Shown piece after piece: positions 33,176 to 45,235 of a stretch of DNA of 60,000 nt (the stretch's first letter is position 1; every line of letters starts with the position of its first letter). The notes below the pieces were generated by a model that did no database searches, was not told the origin of the DNA, and saw only the letters and a program-made list of their open reading frames with translations. The stretch lies in assembly GCA_949358305.1 (NCBI GenBank), contig OX442314.1, positions 21,509,060 to 21,569,059 of the forward strand, in the 5' to 3' direction. The stretch is from Strigamia acuminata. Lineage: Eukaryota > Arthropoda > Chilopoda > Geophilomorpha > Linotaeniidae. A program made the position numbers and the translations under genes.

Positions 33176-36100
33176 CTAGCGAGGTACGGCGCAAATAGGT
33201 TGAACTTTTGGCATAGTTACAACAGAATAATGATAATCAAAGTCGATTGTATCATTAACTCTTTTGAAAGTAAAGTGTTGCAACATGGATGTAAAATAAA
33301 GAAATAATTCCATTCTTACTAATGATTCCCCCATGCACTGTCGTTTCCCTGTAAAACAACATTCAATCAAACACACATTGCATAAGTAATAGATAAACAT
33401 ACCCATAGAAAATGGAACAAACTCTTCAAATCGTTTCACTTGTCTATCATCTGTTAAAAACCTTTCTGGCTTAAATTTAAATGGCTCAGGAAAGAGTTCT
33501 GGATCGTGATGAGCGGCCCACAAATTGGGAATAATTGTCATTCCACTTGGTATAAATTTTCCTAGCAACGTGGTCTCTGATAGGCTCCTAAGAAATCAAG
33601 CAAGCAGTTTAAAGCAAAATGTTTGTGATAAATTTCTGCAGTGTACCTGTGTGTAACAGAAAGAGGAACAATAGTCACAATTCTGTTGACTTCCATTAAA
33701 ACGGCTTCTGTAAAGGGCATCGACTTCTGGTCTGTCATTGAAGGTGTTCTTTCACTGCCAATCACATCTTCAATTTCTTGTTGTACTTTAGCCTGGGTAT
33801 CAGCATGTTCTATCATATACAGCAAACTCCATCCCAATGTGTTTGTTGTTGTATCACTTCCGGCAGCAAACAGATCAAATAAAACCATTGGCAACTGAAT
33901 TTCTGAAAATTTGGCACAAGAAAAAAAATTAATGCCTGAATACAAAATCATTTAACTATTTATTTCTTACTTGTTACATGTTTAAATTGGGTATTTGTAT
34001 TCAAAGATTCTGTAAGCCAAACGTCAATAAAGCTGTTCTCGTTCATAGCTTCACTGTGCATCTCTGCACGCTTTTCCACAAACTTTTGAAGGGTTTTTTT
34101 CATTTCAAAATAAGCAGGACTGTATATATGAAACTACTATAACGTATTGTGTCTACATATAACATTTAAAATTAATTTACGTACTATGATGAACGTACTC
34201 CAAAAAACTTCAGCAAGAATGGAAAGTGGAGACACTTCGGGATAAGAGCCGTCGCTGTACTACCTCCTGAGAGTCTGATGACCTCGTTAGATAAAACCAA
34301 CAACTTATTAAACATTTCATCTTGATAGTCAAACCGTTTGCCAGAAATTAAGACGCATATAACATTGGTTACGCTTTTACGTATATGCTCGCCCATATCT
34401 GGTATAGTTTGCCCTTTAAAAGACTTAATTTCCTCCAAAAAATAATGAATTTCATCCTAAAAATAAAAATAAATCATTCAAATTTGTATCACACTGTAAC
34501 GTATTAATCTGAAAATTCTAACTTTAATTTGAGGTTCTAAACTTGATTTTCCAAATCCAAAATCTCTCATAGTTGATAATGAAAATCGGCGAATTTCTGT
34601 CCACGCGGCGCCATTACTCATAACAATACCTAAAGTAATGAACCAAAACTTTCAATCTATTGCAAACTATAGCCCAATTAAATAATTGTACCTTGCGGAT
34701 CTTTAGGGTTGACAGGATGTCTTAAAGGTCTTCCTGCAAAAATATCAGCTTGGTTCACTAGTGCTGCTTTGATAGCTTTGAAGGAATTTAAAAAAATAGC
34801 TTCTCCAGTCCCCATGTTAATTCTAAAAAGTAAAATTAACTCATAAATTATACTCCGTAATTTTTATTTAATGTTATTGTTGAATCAGGAATAAGAGATA
34901 TGAGATGAGGATTAAAGGAATAAACAAGTTTAGTATTTACTTTTATCTTTGGTACAATAACAATGATATCAGCACATAGCTTTCATAAATATAATTAACT
35001 ACAACTAACAAAACTCCGCCTGAAAGCGATGTCGGTTCTCAGGGTTTTTATTCTCTTTTCGGTGGCGTTCTCAACATGTGGTGCATTGCACCGGAATTGA
35101 TCTACTAAGTTCCCATCGCTCCTGTGGCGATCATGCCGGCAGACATCATCCTCTTTTTCGGATCCCCGGAGTTTTTATTTCCGGTCGATTGCTTTTCCCT
35201 TTTTGGCTTGCTGCAATCTCGGGCAAAATGACCAAATTTGCCACAATTATAACATTTGACGCCTTTGGTCGTTGTTTTTTGCTTTTGTGCTGAGAGCACC
35301 GAATTCTCGCTTTTTGTCGCACTTTTCATCATCCGGCAAGTTGATTCCGCCAAGAGCATTTCTTTTACTCGTTTGGTCGTGAAGTCATTCACCTAGACCG
35401 CACAGCAGAGCCCACGCAAGTTCCATATCCGATACGGTCTGTCCTGCGTTCGTCAAATGCTCGGCGCACTCGAATATTCGCGACAAATAGCTTTCCATAC
35501 TCATGTCTGGCATTTTCACAGTCGTGTACAACTCCTTTCTGAGTTGCACAATCCTCAGTGGATTCTTCGACTGGTAAATCCCTTTCAGGGTATCCCATGC
35601 GTCCTTTGGCGATTTTAAACAGCGAATATGATATTGCTGCTGCACCTTGATGGTCAGACCGATTATTGCAAATGCCTTGCTTTGCTTTTCTGCCAACTTT
35701 GTTGGATCTTCTTCCGTCTCGGTCCCGTCGACCACTCCAAACAGCTGCTGTTCGTCAAGTACCAGCTTGGTATTGAATGCCCAGGACGTATAATTTGAGC
35801 CATCCAGTTTTTCTATCCCAAATACAGTCAATGATGACGATGTCATTGATGTGGTCGATTCGGCCATTATGAAGAAATTCGCGTTTTGTAAAATCCGGAT
35901 GGTTTCAATATCTTATGTGTCTGTATTGCGTCGTTTATCACCTTCAATGTGTCGTCAATATGTTTAAATTACGTCCCCAAACGTTTCTAGCTTGTTCAAG
36001 TCCTTTCTGAACTTTTTCGGGCAATTTTCGCCGAGATTCGACCTGCAACTCACTGTTGACGGCTTCGCAATTTGCTTTGCACTCCTGGCACAGTCCTGTG

Positions 36101-36652
36101 TGTCCAGTTGACCAGTCTTGTCGTCAGGCTTAAATTCGACTCGTACTTGCTTGAGACTCTTGCTGCGTCGGCATTCGAATCTCACGTCCTAATTGTCAAC
36201 ACTTATCTTCAGATTCCCGATAGACACGTTTATATGCATGTCGAACCCATAACCAGTTTGTTGTATCAGGAATAAGATATATGTGGTGAGGATTAAAGGA
36301 ATAAACAAGTTTAGTATTTACTCCATCTTTGGTACAATACAAAGGGAACAGCTGTTGTCATAGCAACAGTATATAGCGCGCACAATAACAATGATATCAG
36401 CACATGGCTTTCATAAGTGTGATTATTCTGTCCATACCTTATTAAATCTCCGTATTGTTTTCTCATATTAGCAACTGTAATGTGTGGTTTTGCACCTAAG
36501 AATAATTTATATCCGAAATGCGGTATGCCCCATGGTCCTGGCGGTAGGTTTTTTGGTCTTTCGAGGTAGACAATTAAGAACCAGGTTGTAATCAATATTA
36601 TTAAAACAAGAAGTAGTTGAACTTCTAAGTTATTGATGTCAAAACAAACCAT
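33176..36652 (-). CDS. Cytochrome P450, CYP2-clan, copy 1
   Basis: Predicted ER-anchored heme mono-oxygenase. Exons 36652-36438, 34822-34692, 34629-34523, 34456-34185, 34119-33971, 33902-33647, 33587-33403, 33348-33176 give 495 residues in frame. Seen: an N-terminal anchor helix, the hinge [14 protein letters not shown]-helix [11 protein letters not shown]-helix ExxR (EVNR), PERF, and the heme signature FSMGKRQCMG with the Cys ligand. It ends AVPR. The BC-loop segment (substrate recognition site 1) is [14 protein letters not shown]. Intron 1 is expanded to 1.6 kb by a gag-only copia element in the same orientation. It is most distant from copies 4 and 5. Substrate unknown. The exon plan is shared with the four neighbours. 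Confidence 0.93.
34878..36430 (-). mobile_element. Gag-only Ty1/copia-type LTR element in P450 intron 1
   Basis: Two direct repeats flank the element: 34878-35009 (3' LTR, minus sense, TGTTAG...CAACA) and 36259 to about 36430 (5' LTR). They share gaggattaaaggaataaaca and aacaatgatatcagcaca. Just inside the 5' LTR is a primer-binding-like site tggttatgggttcga, the type used by copia. The interior encodes a copia Gag/UBN2 domain at 35867-35385 (motif [15 protein letters not shown]), then a stop and a deletion, then a zinc knuckle frame at 35392-35105 ([14 protein letters not shown]). No protease, integrase, reverse transcriptase or RNase H is present. The 3' LTR lacks about 43 bp found in the 5' LTR, a deletion between TATTGT repeats. 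Non-autonomous and old. Confidence 0.8.
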
Positions 36653-37579
36653 GATGAAATTGATTCAACACTAGTCAACTCAAAAGTGAACTACAACTAC
36701 AGGTATCTCAACAACTAGGTGTCTATTGACACATTTATTCAATCTGATTGTAGAAGAGAGAGATTACGGTAAAATTGCCTAATAATTGAAATACACTCTA
36801 AAAAAAGTAATGAAAGATTAATTTTCCAGGGTGATATTATAAGGTTACAAAAGGGTTGGCTTTTTTTATATTTGTAATCGGCATGTATTTCTGCTGTTAA
36901 AAATTTCGCATTTGCAAAGTATGCAAGTATGCATCTGCAAAGGTTTCGTTCTTTCAAACCAAAATAAAGTGAAAACTATGCTCTTACTGTTGGTACACTT
37001 GCACTTTTATTGGTTCCATATCTAATCAAAAATACACTCGTGTAATTCTTTGTATTATTTAGCTTATCTTTTATCACAAGTTAAAAAGTACTTTGCAGTC
37101 TGTGGTTTTTATGGATTTCACAATAATAATCGTAATAAAAACACTGCAAACCTGAACTCTATTTATTAATTTTATTTAAATTCTCATAAAAATTCATTTA
37201 CATGTACGTCTACAATAGATGTTTTAAATGTTTTGACGAATATGTTTTTACCACAGAGAAGAAAGAGCTGAGGTAAGAGTTGAAATGGAATTATGCCAAG
37301 TATTTGTATTTTCGTTGGATTCAAGTTTATATTTCGTTTTATTATTATAAGGGAGTTTTCAGCACTCGAATAAAAATCACATTACGGTATAAAGAATCGG
37401 AAATTATAAATGTTTGTACTTAATTACATGTTTATTAGAATTATTAATCGTATTACACAATATTAAAAATGCTGCTCTTTATTTAAAAACCAATTGAAAG
37501 AATAAACAACTAAAAATTTAGTCTAATATTTCATGAAATTTTACTAACAATTATCGAATTAAAAATGGTTGCTGCATTC
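36653..37579. other. Intergenic region between P450 copies 1 and 2
   Basis: AT-rich; no exon, RNA gene or clear repeat was recognised. It includes the promoter of copy 1 and the 3' flank of copy 2. Confidence 0.5.
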
Positions 37580-39418
37580 CTACCCAGTACGAGGAATAGC
37601 ACGAACTGGCTGAACCTTGGGTACGGTAATCAGAGAGTAAGTGTAATCAAAATCAACCGTATCTCTAACTTTCTTAAAAGTAAAGTGTTGCAACATGGAT
37701 GTAAAATAGAGGAATAATTCCATTCTTGCTAACGATTCTCCCAAGCACTGTCGCTTCCCTGCAATTCATTCTTTGTCACAATTAAATGTTCAAAATTACA
37801 ACAACAATCCTTTTTACCCATTGAAAAGGGAATAAGTTCCTGAATCCGTTTCAATTGCCCACCATCATTCAAAAACCGTTCTGGTTGAAATTTGAAGGGT
37901 TCAGGAAAAATTTCTGGATCATGATGTACAGCCCACAGATTTAATCCTACGGCAGCTCCTTTAGGAATAAATCTTCCAAAGACTGTCGTGTCAGCTTGGC
38001 AACTATAAACATTGAAGTGTTTTAATTAATTACGGAGTAAAAGATACTTCGAGACCCAAATACCTATGTGCAACCACCGGAACAATAGTTACAATTCTAC
38101 CGACTTCCAGTAAAACAGCTTCTGTGTAAGGCATTAATTTTTGATCTGCCATTGAAGGCGCTCTGTCACTTCCAATCACATCATCTATTTCTTTGTGCAC
38201 TTTAGCTTGGACATCGGGATGTTCCATCATATAAAGCAAACTCCATCCGAGTGTGTTTGTTGTCGTGTCACTTCCAGCAAAAAACAAATCCAATAAAACA
38301 CCCGACAGTTGCTTTCCTGAAATTAATTCAATGCCATACAACGACCTAAGATTATTGGATATAGATTACTTGTTATGTACTTCGTCCTGGCTTTCTTGGC
38401 TTCTGAAAGCCAGGCACCAATGAAGTTATCATCAGTATCTCCATCGTGAGTTTTTTCATAATTATCGACCATAGTCGCATAAATTTTCATTATTTGCACA
38501 GCTGTTTCACTACAAAACATGTATAAAATTAATAATTGAATAATAATAACATAAACTAACGTACCCAGGTGATTTGACTCCTAAAATATTAAGAAAAGCT
38601 TTAAACCTGAGCGGTCTAGGCACAAGGTAAAGCACTTTATCGACTCCTACACGAGCGAAATGCTCTTTGGATATAGCCAACAATTCATTTAGACTTTTGT
38701 CGTTATAATCGAAGCGATTGCCTGTCATCATAGCGTTAATAACATTGGTTATGCTTTTCCGTATAAATTCTGAAATATCTGGTATTGTTTGTCCCTTGAA
38801 AGCTTCAACTTCTTTTAAGAAATACTGTATTTCATCCTAAATTAAAGCTATATTATAGTTTTAAAATTGATGTTGATGCATTTTTAAAAACCGTGATTTT
38901 AGGTTCCAAACTTGATTTTCCAATTCCCAAGTCACGCAATTTTGATAGTGAAAATCGACGCATTTCTGACCACGCTTCGCCGTTGCTTCTTAATACACCT
39001 GGAGTCTCCTCCAATTCGAGAGGTAAAGTCTCGAGTTGTTTTGCAGCAAATATTTCACCTTGTTTTACAAGTACTTCTTTAATACCGTCGAAAGAAAGGA
39101 CGTAATATGTGTATCCATTTCCCATGTTAATTCTAACAAATAAAGCAAACAAAAATTGGGTCATTTATTCACACGAGAATAGATAGTTTAGTTGTCTTAC
39201 CTTACAAAATCTCCATATTTTTTTCTCAAATTTGTAACAGTAATATGCGGTTTAGGCCCTAAAAAAAATTTATATCCTACTATTGGTAATCCCCAGGGTC
39301 CGGGCGGCGAATTTTTTGGTGTTTTTAAGTATGTGAGTAACAACCATGATATGAATATAATAATAACAGCAAGAACTAATTGAGTTTGCAAATCGTTAAT
39401 TGCAAAATTACAATTCAT
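37580..39418 (-). CDS. Cytochrome P450, CYP2-clan, copy 2
   Basis: Exons 39418-39201, 39132-38892, 38836-38565, 38509-38370, 38316-38064, 38002-37818, 37758-37580; 495 residues in frame. The start [11 protein letters not shown] was chosen because an upstream in-frame extension has no ATG. Hinge [14 protein letters not shown]-helix [10 protein letters not shown], ExxR (EVGR), PERF and heme signature FSMGKRQCLG are all present. The second coding exon (241 bp) equals exons 2 plus 3 of every other copy (134+107), so one intron was lost exactly. The BC-loop is [15 protein letters not shown] and lacks the RP start seen in the other four. Putative ER mono-oxygenase with unknown substrate. Confidence 0.92.
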
Positions 39419-40115
39419 TTTGATGAAGTATTGCAACGAAGAAAGCTCAACCTTCACTCAATTGTTCTCATCTAGACAACACGGTTAAATGTAGTAATCA
39501 TCAAATCTTATCATTTGTCGGAAATCTTTTTTTTAGTCACCTTGACAACATGGGGTTTATAAATTAAGCTCGTTCAATAGTAAATGTCTTAACATTTAAT
39601 TTTCGTTAGTGGACTTTCGTATAATGAAAATATTCAATTTTATTTTAATTTTATTTGTTTACTTTTTATTTTATTTATTAAGTTCTCATAGAGGAAATAT
39701 TTGTGAGCTTTGGTCATTTTTACGACAGCTTTTACCGTAGTTCCAATAATTCTATCGTGGAAGAGAAAATAGTAGGCGTATTAAAAAAATATAAAGAAGT
39801 TTAGATGACTTTGTGAATACGTCTAGTGTTTGTAGGGATAGACGAAAACCACGACTAAAACCCATCCAGAATTTTTGAAAATAGACTTTTCTTATCTAAG
39901 CAAAAAACAGTCTCATTCTACTGTCATTCATTTTAATCATAATTACAACTTATCTTCTTCACAGTTAAATCACGATAAAAAATAAATCAATTTCAGGGAT
40001 TTTATTTAATCTTTAAAAACTTTGTTCAATAAATTGTATCAAAATTGTATCAAAATCATTAAAGATTATATATCTGTTAAAGTTGAACAATTTTTCCGTT
40101 CTGCTTTTGTTTCTC
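39419..40115. other. Intergenic region between P450 copies 2 and 3
   Basis: No exon recognised. Near 39773-39832 a short inverted repeat (taggcgtatt / aatacgtcta) resembles the ends of the 24040-24176 element. Confidence 0.45.
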
Positions 40116-42097
40116 TTAGTCCTCAATTGAAATTAATTCACGAGGTTCAGCATATATAGGTTGAGCTTTCGGCATGATTACAATTGAATAATCGTAATCA
40201 AAATCCACTTGATTATTTACTTTCCTGAAACGTAAGTGTTGCAACATGGATGTAAAATAAAGAAATAATTCCATTCTTGCTAGTGATTCGCCCATACACT
40301 GTCGCTTCCCTGCAAAACAATGTTTCATATTCAGCCACTTGCAGCACTTGACAGATGTGTGTTTTATTAACCTACCAATAGAAAATGGAATAAATTCTTC
40401 AATTCGCTTTACTTTACCATCGTCGGTTAAAAATCGTTCTGGTTTAAATTTCTCCGGTTCAGGAAATAGTTCTGGATCATTGTGTACAGCCCATAAGTTC
40501 GGTATGACCGTCGTTCCTTTTGGAATAAATTTTCCCAACAATGTGGCATCACTGTCGGCGCTAGTCATAAAGAAAACGTCTTACAATCGAAGAAATATGG
40601 TATTACTTACTCACATACCAATGTACAACAGCAAGAGGCACAAGTGTTACGATTCTGCTGACTTCCATTAAAATTGCTTCCGTGTAAGGCATTAGTTTTT
40701 GATCGGACATTGCAGGGGTTCTTTCTCTCCCTATTACATCATCGATTTCTTTTTGCACTTTAGTCTGAACATCAGGATACGCAATCATATACAGTAAACT
40801 CCATCCCAGTGTATTTGTTGAAGTGTCACCTCCAGCAATAAATAGATCAAATAAAACCGATGAAAGTTGACTTTCTGAAAACCATGGAACCATCAGTAAT
40901 GGTATCAAATAAGTACCAGTATGTTAAACAACAATACTTGTTAAATATTTGGAATGATCATTTTTCTTTACAGATTCAGAAAGCCATGCATCAATAAAGC
41001 TGTTCTGACTTTCTGCTACGTGATTAACCTCAAACTTGTCTACAATACTTGATATAACACTTATCATTTCTGACAATGTCTCTCTGTAAATATGATATGA
41101 CAGTTAGTTCACCACCTCAAATTATTAGCATTTTAAATGCAACCAAAACGTACAGGTACGATTGAATTCTCAATAATTTTATGAGAAACTTGAATCTAAG
41201 CTTCCTAGGAATAAGAGCCAGAACTCTATTAATCCCTAATCGCCGTACATGTTCTTTAGATAAGTACACCAATTTTTTAAACATTTCATCTTCATAATCA
41301 AAACGGTCCCCGGTCATTACAATGCAAATTACATTCGTTGTACTTTGGCGTAAAAACTCGCCAATATCAGGTATGGGCTGTCCTTTAAAACCTTTCACTG
41401 CCTGTAGAAAGTGATGAATTTCATCCTGTGTAAAAATACAAGAAATTTGACCGGTGTATTACACGATTTGTGTATTTCCTTTGCTACGTTAATTCGAGGT
41501 TCTAATGAAGATTTTCCAAATCCGAAATCTCTCAATTTTGATAAGGAAAAGCGTCGAAGTTCTGACCAGATTTTACCAGTGCTTCGAATAATACCTAATG
41601 ATTGATATAAAAAAAAATTAATAAAAATAAAAACTACAAATTGATCAACGTATATAAAAATTGCTCGATTTGCAGCAATGCTACAATACCCAAATTTTCT
41701 AGTAAGTTTTTTGATATTTTTGGAATGGGCCGACCCGAAAAAACACCAGCTTGGTTTACAAGTGCTTGTTTAACAGCGTTGTAGGATGATAAAAAAATAA
41801 CATGTTCAAAGCCCATATTAATTCTAAGTAATGGAAGAAAATATATTAATTTCATACAGCACCGTATTGCACAATTAATTAATTTATTTACCTTACAACA
41901 TCGCCATACTTTTTTCTCATGTTGGCAACTGTAATGTGAGGTTTTTTACCTAAAAAAAATGCGTAACCAATAATTGGCAAACCCCATGGTCCTGAAGGAA
42001 GATCTTTTGGGATGTTTAAGTAAACCAATAATAACCAACTCGTCAAAATTATTATAAAAGAAATAATTAGTAAATTATCAATAGCAAAATCCAACAT
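40116..42097 (-). CDS. Cytochrome P450, CYP2-clan, copy 3
   Basis: Exons 42097-41892, 41823-41690, 41594-41488, 41425-41154, 41083-40938, 40874-40619, 40560-40376, 40309-40116; 499 residues in frame. Hinge [14 protein letters not shown]-helix [10 protein letters not shown] (Gly-Gly in place of Gly-Ser), ExxR (EVSR), PERF and heme signature FSIGKRQCMG. The C-terminus is longer than in its neighbours (ends RELISIED). The BC-loop is [15 protein letters not shown]. The exon 6/7 junction gives His-Cys where copies 1 and 2 have His-Arg. All key residues are present, so it is probably functional. Confidence 0.93.
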
Positions 42098-42787
42098 TTT
42101 GACAAAATAGGGTTAAACATCGTCAAGTGACATACTTTCTAATCTTTAAATCAACATTTCAGAGCTTATCATGTTTATTATTTTATTTATTGTAGATACA
42201 TAAATACAATCTAATAAATTTGCTTCGAAATGTTACGAAATGTTGTTACGAAATGTTGCGTGTATGAGTTGAACGTTCGGCATTGTTATAACTGCAGTTA
42301 TAACAATACTTACTTACGTAGTTCATGTAATGGTCTTGGTGCAAACACACTTGCTTGTTTTACTAATCAGCATAAGACACCTAAGAAATTCGTTCTAAAT
42401 TGAAAATGGTTCCTTCCGTTCCTCCTTATACATAAAAATTTTAAAACAAATTTTTTTCATAATTTTGCTTCAAATCTTGTTTGGAATAATGCATCACACA
42501 AAATGGTTCGTTTTTCTTACAAAGGACAGTGAAATGAATTCGCGAATAATTCATAATTTTGAGTATCACATTTTATTTGTGTCACTAAAAGAATGATTAA
42601 AATGCATTCATTGAGTGCAGCCATATCCCAGCATACGGCACAAGCGCAGTATAATGTATCCAGAACGAGTATTTATACGTAATGCAACATTACACTGCAC
42701 ATGCTTTCGTATGCTGGGACATACTGTACATGCATACATACAAATAAAGAAAATGATTAACGTGATGGATTAGCGATTAATTAAGAT

Positions 42788-42946
42788 AAAGTCGAGCCTC
42801 GTCACATCAAAATTTTGTAACATGGTGTTCTATGGCCACCCAATCAGCCAAGCCATAACTATAACGAATTTGTTGTTATAACGAATGCTTATGCGTTATA
42901 ACAACAAAATCGTTATAGTGCGGTTCGTTATAACGAGTTTCGACTG
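42788..42946. mobile_element. Pogo-like MITE, copy in P450 3/4 spacer
   Basis: Ends aagtcgagcctcgt and aacgagtttcgactg, followed by TA, form an imperfect inverted repeat. The interior gttataacgaa motifs and the stretch taacatggtgttctatggcc match the 44761-44941 element in opposite orientation. Confidence 0.65.
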
Positions 42947-42993
42947 TAGTATTGCCTTATTTTTACAATTTGGTTTTTCGTTTGCTGTAACCT

Positions 42994-45235
42994 TTAACGT
43001 GGTATAGCATAAATCGGTTGAGCTTTGGGCATAGTTACAACAGCATAATTGTAATCGAAATCTATCGAGTCGTTAACTTTGTTAAAAGAAAAATGTTGCA
43101 ACATGGATGTAAAGTAGAGAAATAATTCCATTCTTGCTAGTGATTCGCCCATACACTGGCGCTTCCCTGCAAAACAATTCCCATTAGTCGAATTGGCATA
43201 ATTACACATTTCTGCAATCCTGTTTTGACCTACCCATGGAAAATGGAACGTACTCGTCAGTTCGCTTCATTTGCCCATTATCTGTTAAAAATCGTTCCGG
43301 TTTAAATTTCTCAGGTTCAGGAAATATTTCTGGATCATTATGCACCGACCACAGATTTGGTACAATAGTCGATCTTTTTGGAATAAATTTTCCAAATAGT
43401 TCGGTGTCGTTAGTGGTGCTACAAGTACACATGCATATACATTATACATCAATTTAATTTTTAAAAATTGAGTAGTATAAAGCATAGAAAAATACCAATG
43501 CAAAAGAGAAAAGGGAACAATAGTTATAATTCTATTGACTTCCATTAAAATGGCTTCGGTGTACGGCATTAATTTCTGATCTGTCATTGAAGGAGTTCTT
43601 TCTCTTCCTACTACATTATCTATTTCTTCGTGCACTTTAGCTTGAATATCAGGATGTTCAATCATGTATAACAAACTCCATCCTAGAGTGTTTGATGTCG
43701 TGTCACTTCCAGCCAGAAACAAGTCGAATAAAACTGATGGTAAGTGCTCCTCTAAAATTAATTGAACAACAAAAGTATTCGTAAAGTATAGGAACATTGG
43801 GATATTTTTTATAAGAAATACACACTCGTTAAATTTGTAACTTCGTTTTCCTTTTTTTTGGCTTCCGAAAGCCATAAATCAATAAAATTATCGTCACTGT
43901 CTACTTCATGTTTAGCGTCAAATTTGTCCACAATTTTCGAAATAACCCGAATCAAATCCATAGCAGTCATTCTGCGCATGAAAAAAATTATAAAATTTTA
44001 TAATTTCAACAAATAAATTTGATACACATACGCGGGTGTTTTCAATCCCAAAACCTTTAACAGAATTTTAAATCTGAGTTGTGGTGGAATGAGTTGGACA
44101 ACTCTACCAATCCCTAGTCTACGAAGATGCTCATTCGATAGATGTAACAATTCATTAAACACCTTATCAGTGTAATCAAAGCGTCTGCCCGTCATGATAA
44201 TGCAAATCACATTCGTTACACTTTTACGTATAAACTCTCCTATGTCTGGTATTGGTTGCCCTTTAAAAGCTTCCACCTCCTTCACAAAGTGAAAAATCTC
44301 CTCCTGTAGATAAAAGAAAGAACAAGTCTGCTCCTCTAATTTTTTAGTATAGTCATTAGGCGTGTTTACTTTAATTCGGGGTTCCAAAGTTGACTTTCCA
44401 AATCCAAAATCGCGCAACTTTGAAAGGGAAAAGCGTCGTAGTTCTGACCATATTTCGCCACTGCTTCTAATGATGCCTGGTGGAAATAACAAGTCATATA
44501 ATTTAGTTTAAAAGATTACTGTTAATCAATATACAAATCTACCGGGCTGATCTCTTAAAGCATCTTGCATCATTTGTAATGGCCTTGCTGAAAAAACATC
44601 CGCTTGTTTTACTAATGCCTCCTTGATCGCTTTGTATGATGTTAAAAATATTGCGTGCTCTGAGCCCATGTTAATTCTAAAAAGGAATATAACACAAACA
44701 CGGCATAGGTATAAACACTTAATTTTAAATTAAATAACAACCAATGAATACCCCCACATATAGTCGAACCTCGTTATAACGAACCACGATATAACGAATT
44801 TATTGTTATAACGAATAGTTAAAAATAGTTTGGTTGGCTGGCCATAGAACACCATGTTAAAAATATTTTATATAACAAACTTTCGTTATAACGAACCGAT
44901 TTTTCGGATCCCTTGCGATTCGTTATAACGAGGCTCAACTGTATTTACTATTTGAGTAATCTAACACAAAATTGTAATTACCTTATTACGTCGCCATAAT
45001 GTTTTCTCAAGTTGGCCACTGTAATGTGTGGTTTTTCACCTAAGAATAATTTATATCCAATAATGGGAAAGCCCCAAGGTCCAGGTGGCAAATTTTTGCG
45101 AGTTTTGGCATAAGTCAATAATAACCAAGAAACCAGCAGTAATATTACAGCAGTAATTAACTGAACTTGTAAATTATTAAAGTCAAAATGCGACACAATA
45201 TAATTTAAAGAAAACATTGCTACCACTACTACCAT
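42994..45235 (-). CDS. Cytochrome P450, CYP2-clan, copy 4
   Basis: Exons 45235-44982, 44676-44543, 44476-44370, 44303-44032, 43971-43826, 43751-43496, 43418-43234, 43166-42994; 508 residues in frame. Start as MVVVVAMFSL, or at the Met six residues later. Hinge LPPGPWGFPIIGY, I-helix LAGSDTTSNT, ExxR (EVNR), PERF, heme signature FSMGKRQCMG, end AIPR. Recent tandem duplicate of copy 5: exons and introns are nearly identical except the BC-loop, here RPLQMMQDALRDQPG. A pogo-like MITE in intron 1 is absent from copy 5. Expected at the ER; substrate unknown. Confidence 0.94.
44761..44941. mobile_element. Pogo-like MITE in intron 1 of P450 copy 4
   Basis: 181 bp with inverted ends tagtcgaacctcgttataac and gttataacgaggctcaactg, flanked by TA (44759-44760, 44942-44943). 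The same family as 42788-42946. The matching intron of copy 5 is empty at this point. Confidence 0.78.

Noticed and set aside
43285-43875. 196-residue continuous minus-strand frame in P450 copy 4
   Set aside because: It is exons 6 and 7 read through an intron; canonical GT-AG sites and the other four copies support the spliced form.
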